This document shows, piece after piece, positions 39,079 through 48,582 of a stretch of 63,886 nucleotides of DNA (positions are counted from its first letter, which is position 1; each line of letters starts with the position of its first letter). The DNA is from Rugamonas fusca (GTDB lineage Bacteria; Pseudomonadota; Gammaproteobacteria; Burkholderiales; Burkholderiaceae_D): positions 1 to 63,886 of the forward strand of contig NZ_JACEZS010000030.1 of assembly GCF_014042365.1 (NCBI RefSeq). The letters are read 5' to 3'. A model generated the notes under the pieces. The model did not search any database, was not told the origin of the DNA, and saw only the letters and a list, made by a program, of their open reading frames with translations. A program made the translations under genes and the position numbers.

Positions 39079-41718
39079 ATGACACGGATCGCCTTCAGCC
39101 CTGCCCTGCGCTTCCTGCGCCGCCTGTATCGCTGGATACTGCTACCGGTGTTTGCGCTGGCGCTGCTGGCCGCCATGTGGACGGCCGTGGTGTACCAGGT
39201 GGGCCAGGAACGCCGCAACGCGCATGGCGAGGCGGTGCTGCACAGCCAGTCGCTGGCGCGCACGCTGGCCGAACACGCCAACCACCTGCTGCGCCAGACC
39301 GACCACGCCACCCAGCTGTTCAAGCTCAAATACGAGGAAACGGGGGGCGCCCTGCGGCTGGCCGAATTCAGCCGCCCCAACGGCCTGCTCGATTCGCTGC
39401 TGCCAACCCGGCTGGAATTGCCCATGGCCCTGCTCGACGCGCGCGGCAACGTGATCGACAGCATGCATGGCTATTTCGCGCCAGACATCGGCCAGCAAGC
39501 GTCTTTCCGCACCCATGCGGCCACCCCCGCGGACACCACGCTGGTGACGACGCCGGTGGTGCAGCCGGCCACCAAGAAGTGGCAGATCCAGCTGTCACGG
39601 CGCCTGAACGCGCGCGACGGCAGCTTCGCCGGTGTGTTCCTGGTCATGATCGATCCGGCCATCTTCGTGGACGATTACGACCGCCTCAACGTGGAGGACC
39701 AGGGTGCCGTGCTGCTGGTGAGCCGCGACAACGGGCTGTCCACGGGCCGGGTGGAGGAACGCCTGATCATCAGCGACACGCTCGACTTCAGCCCGGCGTC
39801 CGACAACGCCGAGGAGCTGCTGCTCAGGCATCCGTTCGACGCCGTGGCGCGCATCTACAGCTATCGCGACCTGCCACGCTACGGCCTGACGGCCGTGGTG
39901 GGCATCACCGCGCGCGCGGCGCTGGCGCGCTTCACCCACCAGCGCAACGTCTATTACGGCGCCTGCACCGTGGCCTCGCTGCTGGTGCTGCTGTTCGTCG
40001 GCCTGCTGATGCAGCAGGCGCAACGCCTGCGCCGCAGTGCGCGCCAGGTGAGCGAGGCCCAGCTGATGCTGCGCGCGGCCGCCAACGCCAGCCTGGATGC
40101 GGTCTATCTGCTGCGCGCCTGCCGCGCCCACGCCAAGCCGCACCCCATCGTCAACTTCACCTTCGCCGACTTGAACGAGCGCGGCGCGCAGTTGCTGGGC
40201 CACAGCCGCGACGCGCTGCTGGGCCAGCGCGTGCTCGACATCGTGCCCGCCCTGCGCGAACGGGGCTTCCTGGAAAAATACCTGCGCGTGCTGCAAACGG
40301 GGCTGCCACTGGAGGAGGAATTCGAAGCGGACTTCCTGCCCGGCCCACCGCGCTGGCTGCGGCACCAGATCGTCGCCATCGATAACGGCGTGGCCGTGAC
40401 CACGCGCGACATCACGGCCCGCAAGGAAAGCGAACTGGCGATGCGCAAGAACCAGGCCGAGCTGGCGGCCGTCAACGACGCCTCGCCGCTGGGGCTGATA
40501 CGGGCCGACCGCACCGGCCACTGCACCTATGTCAACCGGACCTTCGAGGCCATCACCGGCCTGACCCGCGAACAGGCGCTGGGCGACGCCTGGCTCGACG
40601 CCGTCCACCCGAACGACCGCCAGGAACTGACCGCCTCGCTGCAACACATGGCCGAGACCCGCGAGCCGTTCCAGGACACGGTACGCTGCCTGCGTCCGGA
40701 TGGCGAGATCATCTGGATCTCGTTCAAGGTGGCGGCCATGACGGTGGACGGCAGGCTGTATGGCTACGTCGGCACGCTGGACGACATCACGCTGATGCGC
40801 AAGTCGGTGATGGCGCTGCGCGAAAGCGAGGCGCGGCTGCGCACCATCGCCGACACGCTGCCGGCCATGATCGCCTACCTTGATTTCGAGGAGGTCTACC
40901 GCTTCCACAACATCGCCTACGAGCGCGAATTCAACCACGCCGGCCTGCACGTGCAGGGCAAGACCGTGCGCGAGACGGTAGGCGAGGAACGCTATGCCTT
41001 CCTGGCACCCTACATCCGCCGCGTGCTGTGCGGCGAGACGCTGTCGTTCGAGGAGGAAGACAACAGCCACGGCTACGAGCGCACCTTCGAGGTGGTGTAT
41101 ATCCCGCAGCACGACGTGGACGGCATCACCGTGATCGGCTTTCACGTCATGCGCCAGGACATCACGGCGCAAAAGCGCGAGAAGCAGCGCCTGCTCAAGC
41201 TGTCGCAGATCGACGCCCTGACGGGCCTGACCAACCGCGCCGGCTTCCTGCAAAAGCTGCACGACGCGATGGCCGCCTGCCGCGAGAACGCCAGCATGAT
41301 GGCCGTGATGTACATGGACATCGACCGTTTCAAGCCCGTCAACGACACCTACGGCCACAGCGTGGGCGACGCCCTGCTCAAGTCGTTCTCGGCGCGCCTG
41401 ACCCACACCATGCGCGCCAGCGACACCATCGCCCGCCTGGGCGGCGACGAATTCACCATCATCATGGAGCGCGTCAGCCGCACCGAGGACGCGGCCATGC
41501 TGGCCGGGAAGATCGTCAGCGCCATGCAGGCCCCGTTCAACCTCGATGGCACGGTGGTCAGCGTCTCGGCCAGCATCGGCCTGACCTTCTACAGCGACGA
41601 GGACATGACCCCGGCCGAGCTGCTCAACCGGGCCGACGTGCTGCTGTACGAGGCCAAGCAGGCCGGCCGCAACACCTTCCGCGCCGGGCCGCCGCAGCCC
41701 GTGGTGCACGCGGCCTGA
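39079..41718 (+). CDS. Membrane diguanylate cyclase with double-Cache and three PAS domains
   Basis: 879 residues from ATG 39079. TM1 about 19-41, periplasmic double-Cache-type sensor 42-290, TM2 about 292-312, PAS domains about 330-448, 455-575 and 580-698, GGDEF domain about 705-870. The active motif is GGDEF at 788-792, with an RASD inhibitory I-site (779-782) at the correct five-residue distance. No EAL. Predicted to make c-di-GMP in response to an external ligand, with product feedback. Confidence 0.9.
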   Translation: MTRIAFSPALRFLRRLYRWILLPVFALALLAAMWTAVVYQVGQERRNAHGEAVLHSQSLARTLAEHANHLLRQTDHATQLFKLKYEETGGALRLAEFSRPNGLLDSLLPTRLELPMALLDARGNVIDSMHGYFAPDIGQQASFRTHAATPADTTLVTTPVVQPATKKWQIQLSRRLNARDGSFAGVFLVMIDPAIFVDDYDRLNVEDQGAVLLVSRDNGLSTGRVEERLIISDTLDFSPASDNAEELLLRHPFDAVARIYSYRDLPRYGLTAVVGITARAALARFTHQRNVYYGACTVASLLVLLFVGLLMQQAQRLRRSARQVSEAQLMLRAAANASLDAVYLLRACRAHAKPHPIVNFTFADLNERGAQLLGHSRDALLGQRVLDIVPALRERGFLEKYLRVLQTGLPLEEEFEADFLPGPPRWLRHQIVAIDNGVAVTTRDITARKESELAMRKNQAELAAVNDASPLGLIRADRTGHCTYVNRTFEAITGLTREQALGDAWLDAVHPNDRQELTASLQHMAETREPFQDTVRCLRPDGEIIWISFKVAAMTVDGRLYGYVGTLDDITLMRKSVMALRESEARLRTIADTLPAMIAYLDFEEVYRFHNIAYEREFNHAGLHVQGKTVRETVGEERYAFLAPYIRRVLCGETLSFEEEDNSHGYERTFEVVYIPQHDVDGITVIGFHVMRQDITAQKREKQRLLKLSQIDALTGLTNRAGFLQKLHDAMAACRENASMMAVMYMDIDRFKPVNDTYGHSVGDALLKSFSARLTHTMRASDTIARLGGDEFTIIMERVSRTEDAAMLAGKIVSAMQAPFNLDGTVVSVSASIGLTFYSDEDMTPAELLNRADVLLYEAKQAGRNTFRAGPPQPVVHAA

Positions 41719-41815
41719 ATGCGCTGCCGCGCGGCAGCGATGACGACTGCATCAAACCGCGGCGGCCCGTCTTGCGCTATATTGTGCGCTTTACCGCCCG
41801 CGCCAAGCTATCTTC

Positions 41816-43114
41816 ATGCGTCTGCTGCACACTTCCGACTGGCATCTGGGCCAGTCACTCCATAACTTCGACCGCGCCTACGAACACCAGTGCTTCCTGG
41901 ACTGGCTGCTCGACACCATCGTCGCCCGGCAGGTCGACGCGCTGCTGATCGCCGGCGACGTGTTCGACAACGCCAACCCATCGGCCGCCTCGCAGCACCA
42001 GTTGTACCGCTTCCTGCGCCAGGCCAGCGAACGGGTGCCGCACCTGAACCTGATCGTCATCGCCGGCAACCACGATTCGCCGGGGCGGCTGGAGGCGCCC
42101 GGTCCGCTGCTCGAGACGCATGGCACGCGCGTGGTGGGCCAGGTGCGGCGCGGCGCGGACGGGGAGATCGACCTGGAACAGCTGGTGCTGCCGCTGACGG
42201 ACCGCGACGGCGCCGTGCGGGCGTGGTGCCTGGCCGTGCCCTTCCTGCGTCCGGGCGACGTGCCGCGCGCGGCGCCCGCTTCCGGGACGACGGCCAGCGG
42301 CGCCGACGCGCCATCGGAACAGGAACCGGAACAGGAACCGCAAGCACCGGCGGGCGATCCCTACCTGGCCGGCATCGCCCTGCTCTACCAGCAGGCGCTG
42401 GCGCTGGCCGAGGCACGCCGCCAGCCGGGACAAGCCATCGTGGCCATGGGCCACTGCCACATGGTCGATGGCCAGATGTCGGACCAGTCGGAGCGCCGCA
42501 TCGTCATCGGCGGCACGGAGATGCTGCCGGCCGGGATCTTCGGCCCCACCATCGCCTACGCCGCGCTCGGGCACTTGCACCTGGCGCAGGCGGTCGGCAA
42601 GCAGCGCCACATCCGCTACTGCGGCAGCCCGATTCCGCTGTCGTTCGCGGAGACGGGCTACCAACACCAGGTCCTGCTGATCGAGATGGAGGGTGAACAG
42701 GCCGGCGCGATCACGCCGCTGCCCGCGCCACGCGCCGTGCCGCTGCTGCGCGTGCCCGCCAGGCCGGCGCCGCTGGCGCATGTGCTGGAAGAACTGGCCG
42801 CGCTGGCGCCCGCGCCCGCCGAACCGCACGCACAGCCCTTGCTGGAAGTGCGGGTGTTGCTGGAGGCGCCCGAACCGGGCCTGCGCGCGCGCATCGAAGC
42901 CGCCCTCGAAGGCAAGGCCGTACGGCTGGCGAAGATCGAAACCTCCAGCCCGGTACGCCAACCAGGCCAACCCGATAACGCGATGACGCTGGAGCAGTTG
43001 GCCCAGCTCAAGCCGGACGATATTTTCAAGCGCCTGTATGCGCAAAAATTCGGCAACGACGCCCCCGCCGACCAACTGAGCGCGTTCGCCGAACTGATGC
43101 TGCCCGGCGCCTGA
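41816..43114 (+). CDS. sbcD: Exonuclease subunit SbcD
   Basis: 432 residues. Metallophosphoesterase motifs in order: TSDWHLGQ, GDVFDNANP, GNHDSPGRL, GHCHMV, GHLHLAQ. Mre11-like nuclease that with SbcC cleaves hairpins and protein-blocked ends. An acidic EQEPEQEPQ insertion near 165 lengthens a loop compared with the shorter E. coli protein. It lies 13 bases before sbcC. Confidence 0.96.
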   Translation: MRLLHTSDWHLGQSLHNFDRAYEHQCFLDWLLDTIVARQVDALLIAGDVFDNANPSAASQHQLYRFLRQASERVPHLNLIVIAGNHDSPGRLEAPGPLLETHGTRVVGQVRRGADGEIDLEQLVLPLTDRDGAVRAWCLAVPFLRPGDVPRAAPASGTTASGADAPSEQEPEQEPQAPAGDPYLAGIALLYQQALALAEARRQPGQAIVAMGHCHMVDGQMSDQSERRIVIGGTEMLPAGIFGPTIAYAALGHLHLAQAVGKQRHIRYCGSPIPLSFAETGYQHQVLLIEMEGEQAGAITPLPAPRAVPLLRVPARPAPLAHVLEELAALAPAPAEPHAQPLLEVRVLLEAPEPGLRARIEAALEGKAVRLAKIETSSPVRQPGQPDNAMTLEQLAQLKPDDIFKRLYAQKFGNDAPADQLSAFAELMLPGA

Positions 43115-43127
43115 CGCCACACACACC

Positions 43128-46100
43128 ATGAAGATACTGAAAATCCGAGGCAAGAACCTGGCCTCGCTGGCCGGCGAATTCCAGGTCGACTTCGAGGCCG
43201 AACCACTGGCTTCCTCAGGCCTGTTCGCCATCAGCGGCCCCACCGGCGCCGGCAAGAGCACCCTGCTCGACGCCCTGTGCCTGGCCCTGTACGACGCCAC
43301 CCCGCGCCTGCTCAAGGTGCAGGGCCGCAGCGTGCTGCCGGACGTAGGCGCCGAGACCATCTCCACCCAGGACCCGCGCAACCTGCTGCGGCGCGGCACC
43401 GCCGAAGGCTATGCGGAAGTCGATTTCGTCGGCAACGACGGCGCCAGCTACCGCGCCAGGTGGAGCGTGCGGCGCTCGCGCACCCGGGCCGAAGGCGCGC
43501 TGCAACCGACGGCCATGAGCTTGCATCTGCTGCCGGCCCTGCAGCCGGTGGGCGGCACCAAGACCGAAGTCAAGGCCGCCATCGAGGCGCGCATCGGCCT
43601 GTCGTTCGACCAGTTCACGCGCGCCGTGCTGCTGGCCCAGAACGAGTTCTCCACGTTCCTGAAGGCGGAAGACAACGAACGGGGCGAACTGCTGGAAACC
43701 CTCACCGGCAGCACCATCTACAGCGACATCTCGATCCGCGCCTTCGAACGGGCCAAACTGGAACAAGCGAGGCTGCAGCAGCTGAACCTGCGCCTGGCGG
43801 ACCAGAAGCCGCTCAGCGCCGACGAACGGGCCGCCCACGAACAGCGCTACGCCAGCGCCCAGTCCACGCTGGCGCAACTGGGCCAGCACAAGGCCGCGCT
43901 GGAACAGCAACTGCGCTGGCACCAGCAGGCCGACCAGTTGCGCGCGGCCGAACACCAGGCGCAGCAAGCCTGGCAAGCCAGCGCGGCCGAAGTGGAGGCG
44001 GCGGGGCCACGCCGCGCCGCACTGGCCCGGATCGAAGCGGTGCAGGCCGCGCGTCCACTGGCCGACGAGATGACGCGCATCGCCGGCGAGATCGCCCGCA
44101 CCGAAGCGGCGATCGCGGCCCGCACGGAGCAGGCGGCCCAGGCGCGGCTGGCGCAGCAGCATGCCGCGGACGCGCTGGCGCGGGCCGCGGCGCAGCTTTT
44201 GGAAGCGGAACAAGCCCGCCGCGCCGCCACGCCGCAACTGGACCAGGCCAAGGCGCTCGATGCGCGCATCGAAGCCATGATGCCGGCCTATCGCCAGGCC
44301 GCCAGCCAGCGCGACAAGGCCGACGCGGCCGACGCGCAGGCCAGTGCCGCGCTGCGCGACAGGCTGGAACAGCGCCGCAAGCTGCAAGCGGCGCAGGAGA
44401 GCGCCGCCGCATGGCTGCAACAGCACCAGCAATGGCAAACGCTGGCCACCTCGTGGGAGCGCTGGGACGTGCTGTTCGTGCAGGCCGGCCAGGCGGCATC
44501 GCAAGCGGAAAAGCTGGCGCGCGAACTGGCGCGGGCGCAGCGGGCAGCCCAGGCCCAGCGCGAGCAGCAGGAGCAGGCCGGCGCGCGGCTGGCCGCGGCA
44601 ACGGCCGCCATGCAGGCGCTGGAAGTGCGCCGCCAGGAAGCCATCCGCGCGCTGGCCGCCTGCTCGGACGCGCACCTGCCGCAACGCCGCAGCCAGCTGG
44701 AACAACGGCGCGACCTGCTGGCGGGCGCGGAGAAGCTGTGGCTGGAGCTCGACACGCGCCGGCGCCGCAGCGACCAGCTGGACGCGCAGGCGGCCCAGCT
44801 GCACCAGGCCAAGACTACGGCGGAAGCCCAACTGGCGCAAGCGCGCCAGGAACACGTGGGTATCATGGCCGCCTTCGCCCAGGCCGAACGGTCGTTGAAA
44901 CTGGCCGAAGCGGCTTGCGCTGAAAGCGTGGAAAAGCTGCGCGCCACGCTGGAGGACGACACCCCTTGCCCCGTCTGCGGCGCCAATGAGCATCCCTACC
45001 GCCATGACGACGGCGCCCTGCAAGCCATGCTGGCGGGGCTGCGGCTGGAGGTGGTGCACTGCCGCGAGCAGATGATGGCCAACGCCAACGAGCAGACCAG
45101 CCAGCGCGCCGGCGTCCAGTCCTGCATCGAACAACTGGGCGCCATCGCGGCCGAGACCCGCGGCGTCCACGACGCGCTGCAACTGGCCGAAGCGGCCTGG
45201 CGCGACCACGCCCTGGTCCGCGACGCCACGCCGGACCACCGGCTGCCCGACGACGCGCAGCGCGGTGCATGGTTCGAGGCGCAACTGGCCGCCGCGCGCG
45301 GCGAACTGCAGCAGATCGAACGCCAGGAGGCCGCCATGCGCGCCGCCGCCGCCGCACGCGACCAGGCGCAACTGGCGTGTGACCAGGCCGGCGCGGAATG
45401 CACGCGGCTGCAGGAGCAGGCTGGCGCCGCCCAGGCGGCGCTGGCCGCCATATCGGCCGAACTCAAGGCGCTGGACGAGCAGCGCATCGAGGTGGCGCTG
45501 CAACTGGCCGCGCTGCTCGACGACCTGAACCCTGCCTTCAGCGGTGGCGACATCCCGGCCGAGGACTGGCGCGACGACTGGCGCAGCGGGCCGGCCCGCT
45601 TTTACGAGGCACGCAAGGCCGAGAGCCGCAACTGGCTGGCGCAACACGAGGCGAGCGAGCAGCGCGCCGCCGCGCTGGCCACCACCGGCGTCGAACTGCA
45701 AGCACTGATGACCGCGCAGGACAAGACGGCCCCGGATGCGGCGGCGGCCCGCCAGTCCTTCAGTGATGCGGACGCCGCGCTGCGTGCGGCGCAGGAGGCG
45801 CGCATGGCGCTGTGGGACGGCAAGCAAGTGCGCGAGATCGAAGCCACGCTGCAGGCAGCCATCGACGCCGCCCGCGACCACGTCGCGGCCCAGCAAGAAC
45901 ATGGTCAACAGGCGGCGCACCACGCGGCGCGCCTGGACGAGGCGTTGGTGCAAGCCCAGGCGAGCCTGGCCGGGCTGCGCCAAGCCGCGCAGGCGGCCGC
46001 CGACAGCTTCGAGCAGTGGCGGCACGCCTATAACCAGCGCCAGCCCGACACGCCGCTCACCGACGCGGCGCAATTGCACGCCCTGCTGCAGCACACGGCG

Positions 46101-47012
46101 CCATACATCCACGCCGAACGGGCCGCCTTGCAAGCGCTCGACAGCGCGGCCGGCGACGCCGCCGCCGTCCTGCGTGAACGCCAGCAGCAGCGCGCCCAAC
46201 ACCTGCGCGCCGCGCCGCCGGCACCGGACGAGCTGGCGGCGCTGCCGGAAGACGAGGCCGCGGCCCCCGCGCCAGGAGCCGACCCGCGGCATGCAGCGCT
46301 GCACACTGGTGAAACCGGAGACGCGGCGCCGGTGGACGACCCGGCCGCGGGCATCGCGCTTCGGCTGCAGGCGCTGGCCGCCCGCCACGCCGAGGCCGAC
46401 GAGGTGGCCATCGCGCTGCGCCTCGCGCTGGAGCAGGACAATGCGAAACGCCGCCAGGCCCAGGCCATGCTGGCGGAAATCGCGGCGCAGGAAGCGACCG
46501 AACAGCGCTGGGCACGCATGAACGAGTTGATAGGCTCGGCCGATGGCAAGAAGTTCCGCAACTACGCGCAGCAATTCACGCTGAAGGTGTTGCTCGGCTA
46601 CGCCAACGCCCATCTCAGGCAGCTGGCACGCCGCTACCAGCTCGGACGGGTCGTCAATCCGGCCACCCCGTCGCTCGGCCTGCTCGTGCGCGACCAGGAC
46701 ATGGGGGGCGAAATGCGCTCCGTGCATTCGCTGTCGGGCGGCGAATCGTTCCTCGTGTCGCTGGCGCTGGCGCTGGGGCTGGCGTCATTGTCGTCCAACC
46801 GGGTGCGGGTGGAATCGCTGTTCATCGACGAGGGCTTCGGCAGCCTGGACGCGGAAACGCTGCGAGTGGCGATGGATGCGCTGGACGGCCTGCAATCGAT
46901 GGGACGCAAGGTCGGCGTCATCTCGCACGTGCAGGAAATGACGGACCGTATCGCCACCAAGATCCTGGTCCAGCCATCGGCCGGGGGCAAGAGTGCCGTC
47001 ACCGTGCAATAG
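43128..47012 (+). CDS. sbcC: Exonuclease subunit SbcC (Rad50-like ATPase)
   Basis: 1294 residues. Walker A GPTGAGKSTLLDAL near 36-49; two long Ala/Gln/Arg/Glu coiled coils around a zinc hook TPCPVCGANEHPY (about residue 609-621); C-terminal signature LSGGESFLVSLALALGLAS and Walker B SLFIDEGFGSLD. About 250 residues longer than E. coli SbcC, mainly in the second coiled coil. Partner of SbcD. Confidence 0.95.
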   Translation: MKILKIRGKNLASLAGEFQVDFEAEPLASSGLFAISGPTGAGKSTLLDALCLALYDATPRLLKVQGRSVLPDVGAETISTQDPRNLLRRGTAEGYAEVDFVGNDGASYRARWSVRRSRTRAEGALQPTAMSLHLLPALQPVGGTKTEVKAAIEARIGLSFDQFTRAVLLAQNEFSTFLKAEDNERGELLETLTGSTIYSDISIRAFERAKLEQARLQQLNLRLADQKPLSADERAAHEQRYASAQSTLAQLGQHKAALEQQLRWHQQADQLRAAEHQAQQAWQASAAEVEAAGPRRAALARIEAVQAARPLADEMTRIAGEIARTEAAIAARTEQAAQARLAQQHAADALARAAAQLLEAEQARRAATPQLDQAKALDARIEAMMPAYRQAASQRDKADAADAQASAALRDRLEQRRKLQAAQESAAAWLQQHQQWQTLATSWERWDVLFVQAGQAASQAEKLARELARAQRAAQAQREQQEQAGARLAAATAAMQALEVRRQEAIRALAACSDAHLPQRRSQLEQRRDLLAGAEKLWLELDTRRRRSDQLDAQAAQLHQAKTTAEAQLAQARQEHVGIMAAFAQAERSLKLAEAACAESVEKLRATLEDDTPCPVCGANEHPYRHDDGALQAMLAGLRLEVVHCREQMMANANEQTSQRAGVQSCIEQLGAIAAETRGVHDALQLAEAAWRDHALVRDATPDHRLPDDAQRGAWFEAQLAAARGELQQIERQEAAMRAAAAARDQAQLACDQAGAECTRLQEQAGAAQAALAAISAELKALDEQRIEVALQLAALLDDLNPAFSGGDIPAEDWRDDWRSGPARFYEARKAESRNWLAQHEASEQRAAALATTGVELQALMTAQDKTAPDAAAARQSFSDADAALRAAQEARMALWDGKQVREIEATLQAAIDAARDHVAAQQEHGQQAAHHAARLDEALVQAQASLAGLRQAAQAAADSFEQWRHAYNQRQPDTPLTDAAQLHALLQHTAPYIHAERAALQALDSAAGDAAAVLRERQQQRAQHLRAAPPAPDELAALPEDEAAAPAPGADPRHAALHTGETGDAAPVDDPAAGIALRLQALAARHAEADEVAIALRLALEQDNAKRRQAQAMLAEIAAQEATEQRWARMNELIGSADGKKFRNYAQQFTLKVLLGYANAHLRQLARRYQLGRVVNPATPSLGLLVRDQDMGGEMRSVHSLSGGESFLVSLALALGLASLSSNRVRVESLFIDEGFGSLDAETLRVAMDALDGLQSMGRKVGVISHVQEMTDRIATKILVQPSAGGKSAVTVQ

Positions 47013-47086
47013 GAGACCGTTTCAAAAAGCCCGTGGCTTCGTTGCAGCGCCTCGCCACGATCATGTTGAACCAGCCTCTAAGGGAT

Positions 47087-47245
47087 TCAGCGTTCGCGTG
47101 CGTTGGCGGGGCGCGCCATCCTGATCAGGTCCCACCCCAGTTCGCGCCGGATCTGCTGGGGGTCGGGCGGCGGACGGCGCTCCACGATCTGGTTTTGCAA
47201 CCACTGTCGGACAGATTCCTTGCTCGGCTGCTTGCACTGCTCCAT
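47087..47245 (-). CDS. Small unknown protein
   Basis: 52 residues from ATG 47245, with GAGG seven bases upstream. Reads MEQCKQPSKESVRQWLQNQI, then VERRPPPDPQQIRRELGWDL. The pattern of a short helix, Pro-Pro-x-Pro linker and IRRELGW helix is one I associate with small conserved hypothetical proteins of Proteobacteria. Convergent with sbcC and divergent from the SprA-related gene. Function unknown. Confidence 0.55.
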   Translation of the reverse strand: MEQCKQPSKESVRQWLQNQIVERRPPPDPQQIRRELGWDLIRMARPANARER

Positions 47246-47447
47246 GGCGTGACCTCTTGGCGGTGAGTCTGGGGCGGCGACGCGTCGCGCATCGCCGGAC
47301 ACACCTTCAACGCGACGGCTTCCGTTCAGTTGACGCGCGCCGCGCCGCCGGCGCCCTTCAATTGCAACCAATTGCTACAGCGGGGCGATGCCGGATTTGC
47401 TATTATTCAGACAAATTCGCCGTCCAGCGCAAATCCGCCCCACCGCC

Positions 47448-48263
47448 ATGAGCACCGCCGCCATCCCCGCCAGTGCAAGCGCCACACCGCCGGTGGCACT
47501 GCCGGGCGCGCCCAACGCCGCCGGCCCCCAAGCCCACGGCGACGCGCGCGCCGGCGCCCCAGGCGACCGTGCGGCGGACGGCCGCACATCTTCCACCTCC
47601 GCCTCCACCACCACCTCCAGCAGCACCACCCTGACGCCGCAGGCGCTGGCCCTGATCGACCGGCTCAAGACGCGCGACACGGAAGTGCGCCAGCACGAAC
47701 AGGCCCATTTGGCCGCCGCCGGCGGGCTGGCCGTCTCGGGCGCGGCCTACACCTACCAGCGCGGCCCCAACGGCGTCGATTACGCCATCGGCGGCGAAGT
47801 CCACATCGACACCTCGCCCGGACGCACGCCCGGGGAAACCATCACCCGCGCCCGCACCATCGAGGCCGCCGCGCTGGCGCCGGCCGACCCGTCCGGCCCC
47901 GACCGCGCCGTGGCCGCGCAGGCGCAGCAAATGGAACAGCAGGCCAGGGCCGAACTGGCCGTCGAGGCGGCGCAACAGGCGCGGGCCGCCCGTGAACCGG
48001 AGGCCAGCCCGCGCCTGACCAGAGGTGCAGGCCAGGACAACGGGGCCACTCCGGCGCCGGCACCGACCGCCCAGGCGCCGGCGGCACAGGTGCAGGGTGC
48101 GGCGCCGGCGGTATCGGCGCCCGCGACCGGGCGGCCGCTGGTGCCTGGGATCGCCGACGGCGCGCAAGTGGCGCCGCTGCAACAGCCGCCATCGGCTGCA
48201 TCGCTGCGGCGTGCCTATGATATTGCCCCCCAGGCCCTGCCCCGGCTCGATATCGTGGCCTGA
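47448..48263 (+). CDS. SprA-related putative metalloprotease
   Basis: 271 residues from ATG 47448 (MSTAAIPASASATPP). Low-complexity Ala/Pro N-terminus, then a conserved core TRDTEVRQHEQAHLAAAGG with the zinc-type HExxH motif HEQAH, followed by YTYQRGPNGVDYAIGGEVHI and TPGETITRARTIEAAAL. This matches the SprA-related/CJM1_0395 family of putative metalloproteases. The C-terminal third is Ala/Pro-rich linker. Substrate unknown. Confidence 0.7.
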   Translation: MSTAAIPASASATPPVALPGAPNAAGPQAHGDARAGAPGDRAADGRTSSTSASTTTSSSTTLTPQALALIDRLKTRDTEVRQHEQAHLAAAGGLAVSGAAYTYQRGPNGVDYAIGGEVHIDTSPGRTPGETITRARTIEAAALAPADPSGPDRAVAAQAQQMEQQARAELAVEAAQQARAAREPEASPRLTRGAGQDNGATPAPAPTAQAPAAQVQGAAPAVSAPATGRPLVPGIADGAQVAPLQQPPSAASLRRAYDIAPQALPRLDIVA

Positions 48264-48301
48264 TGGTAGAATCGCCCCTTTGTCCGCGATTCATCCAGAT
48301 C

Positions 48302-48514
48302 ATGCTCAAAGCTCCCCGCACCCTCACGTTCAAATGCGCCAAATGCGGCAAATCGGTCCAGGTCTTCCTGCAAAAAGTGTCGGCCTGCTCGCACATCCAG
48401 CCCTACCAGGGCATCTGCCAGTGCGGCGAGGTCAAACGCCACGCCACGGGCCAGAAGGAAGCGGTGCAATCGTACCTGGCCTCGCCCGATGGCAGCTGGT
48501 CGCATCACCACTGA
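48302..48514 (+). CDS. Small zinc-ribbon-like protein
   Basis: 70 residues from ATG 48302 (an upstream in-frame ATG at 48263 overlaps the previous stop). Cys pairs CAKCGK and CQCGE plus CSH suggest a zinc ribbon. The middle, VQVFLQKVSACSHIQPYQG, is otherwise unfamiliar. No partner is obvious. It ends shortly before the FliA-like promoter of the next gene. Confidence 0.6.
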   Translation: MLKAPRTLTFKCAKCGKSVQVFLQKVSACSHIQPYQGICQCGEVKRHATGQKEAVQSYLASPDGSWSHHH

Positions 48515-48528
48515 TTGCAAAAATGACC

Positions 48529-48555
48529 TCAAGTTTTTGATTCCGGGGTCGTTAT
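48529..48555 (+). promoter_or_regulatory. Candidate FliA (sigma28) promoter
   Basis: TCAAGTTT (48529-48536), 11-base spacer, GTCGTTAT (48548-48555), compared with TAAAGTTT-N11-GCCGATAA. The expected start lies about 20 bases before the next gene's ATG. Suggestive only. Confidence 0.4.
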
Positions 48556-48582
48556 CTTAAGTACCATCCTCAGGAAACTGCC

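Noticed and set aside
43215..46727. 1170-codon open frame antisense to sbcC
   Set aside because: Composition typical of a reverse-strand shadow; sbcC on the other strand has all Rad50 motifs.
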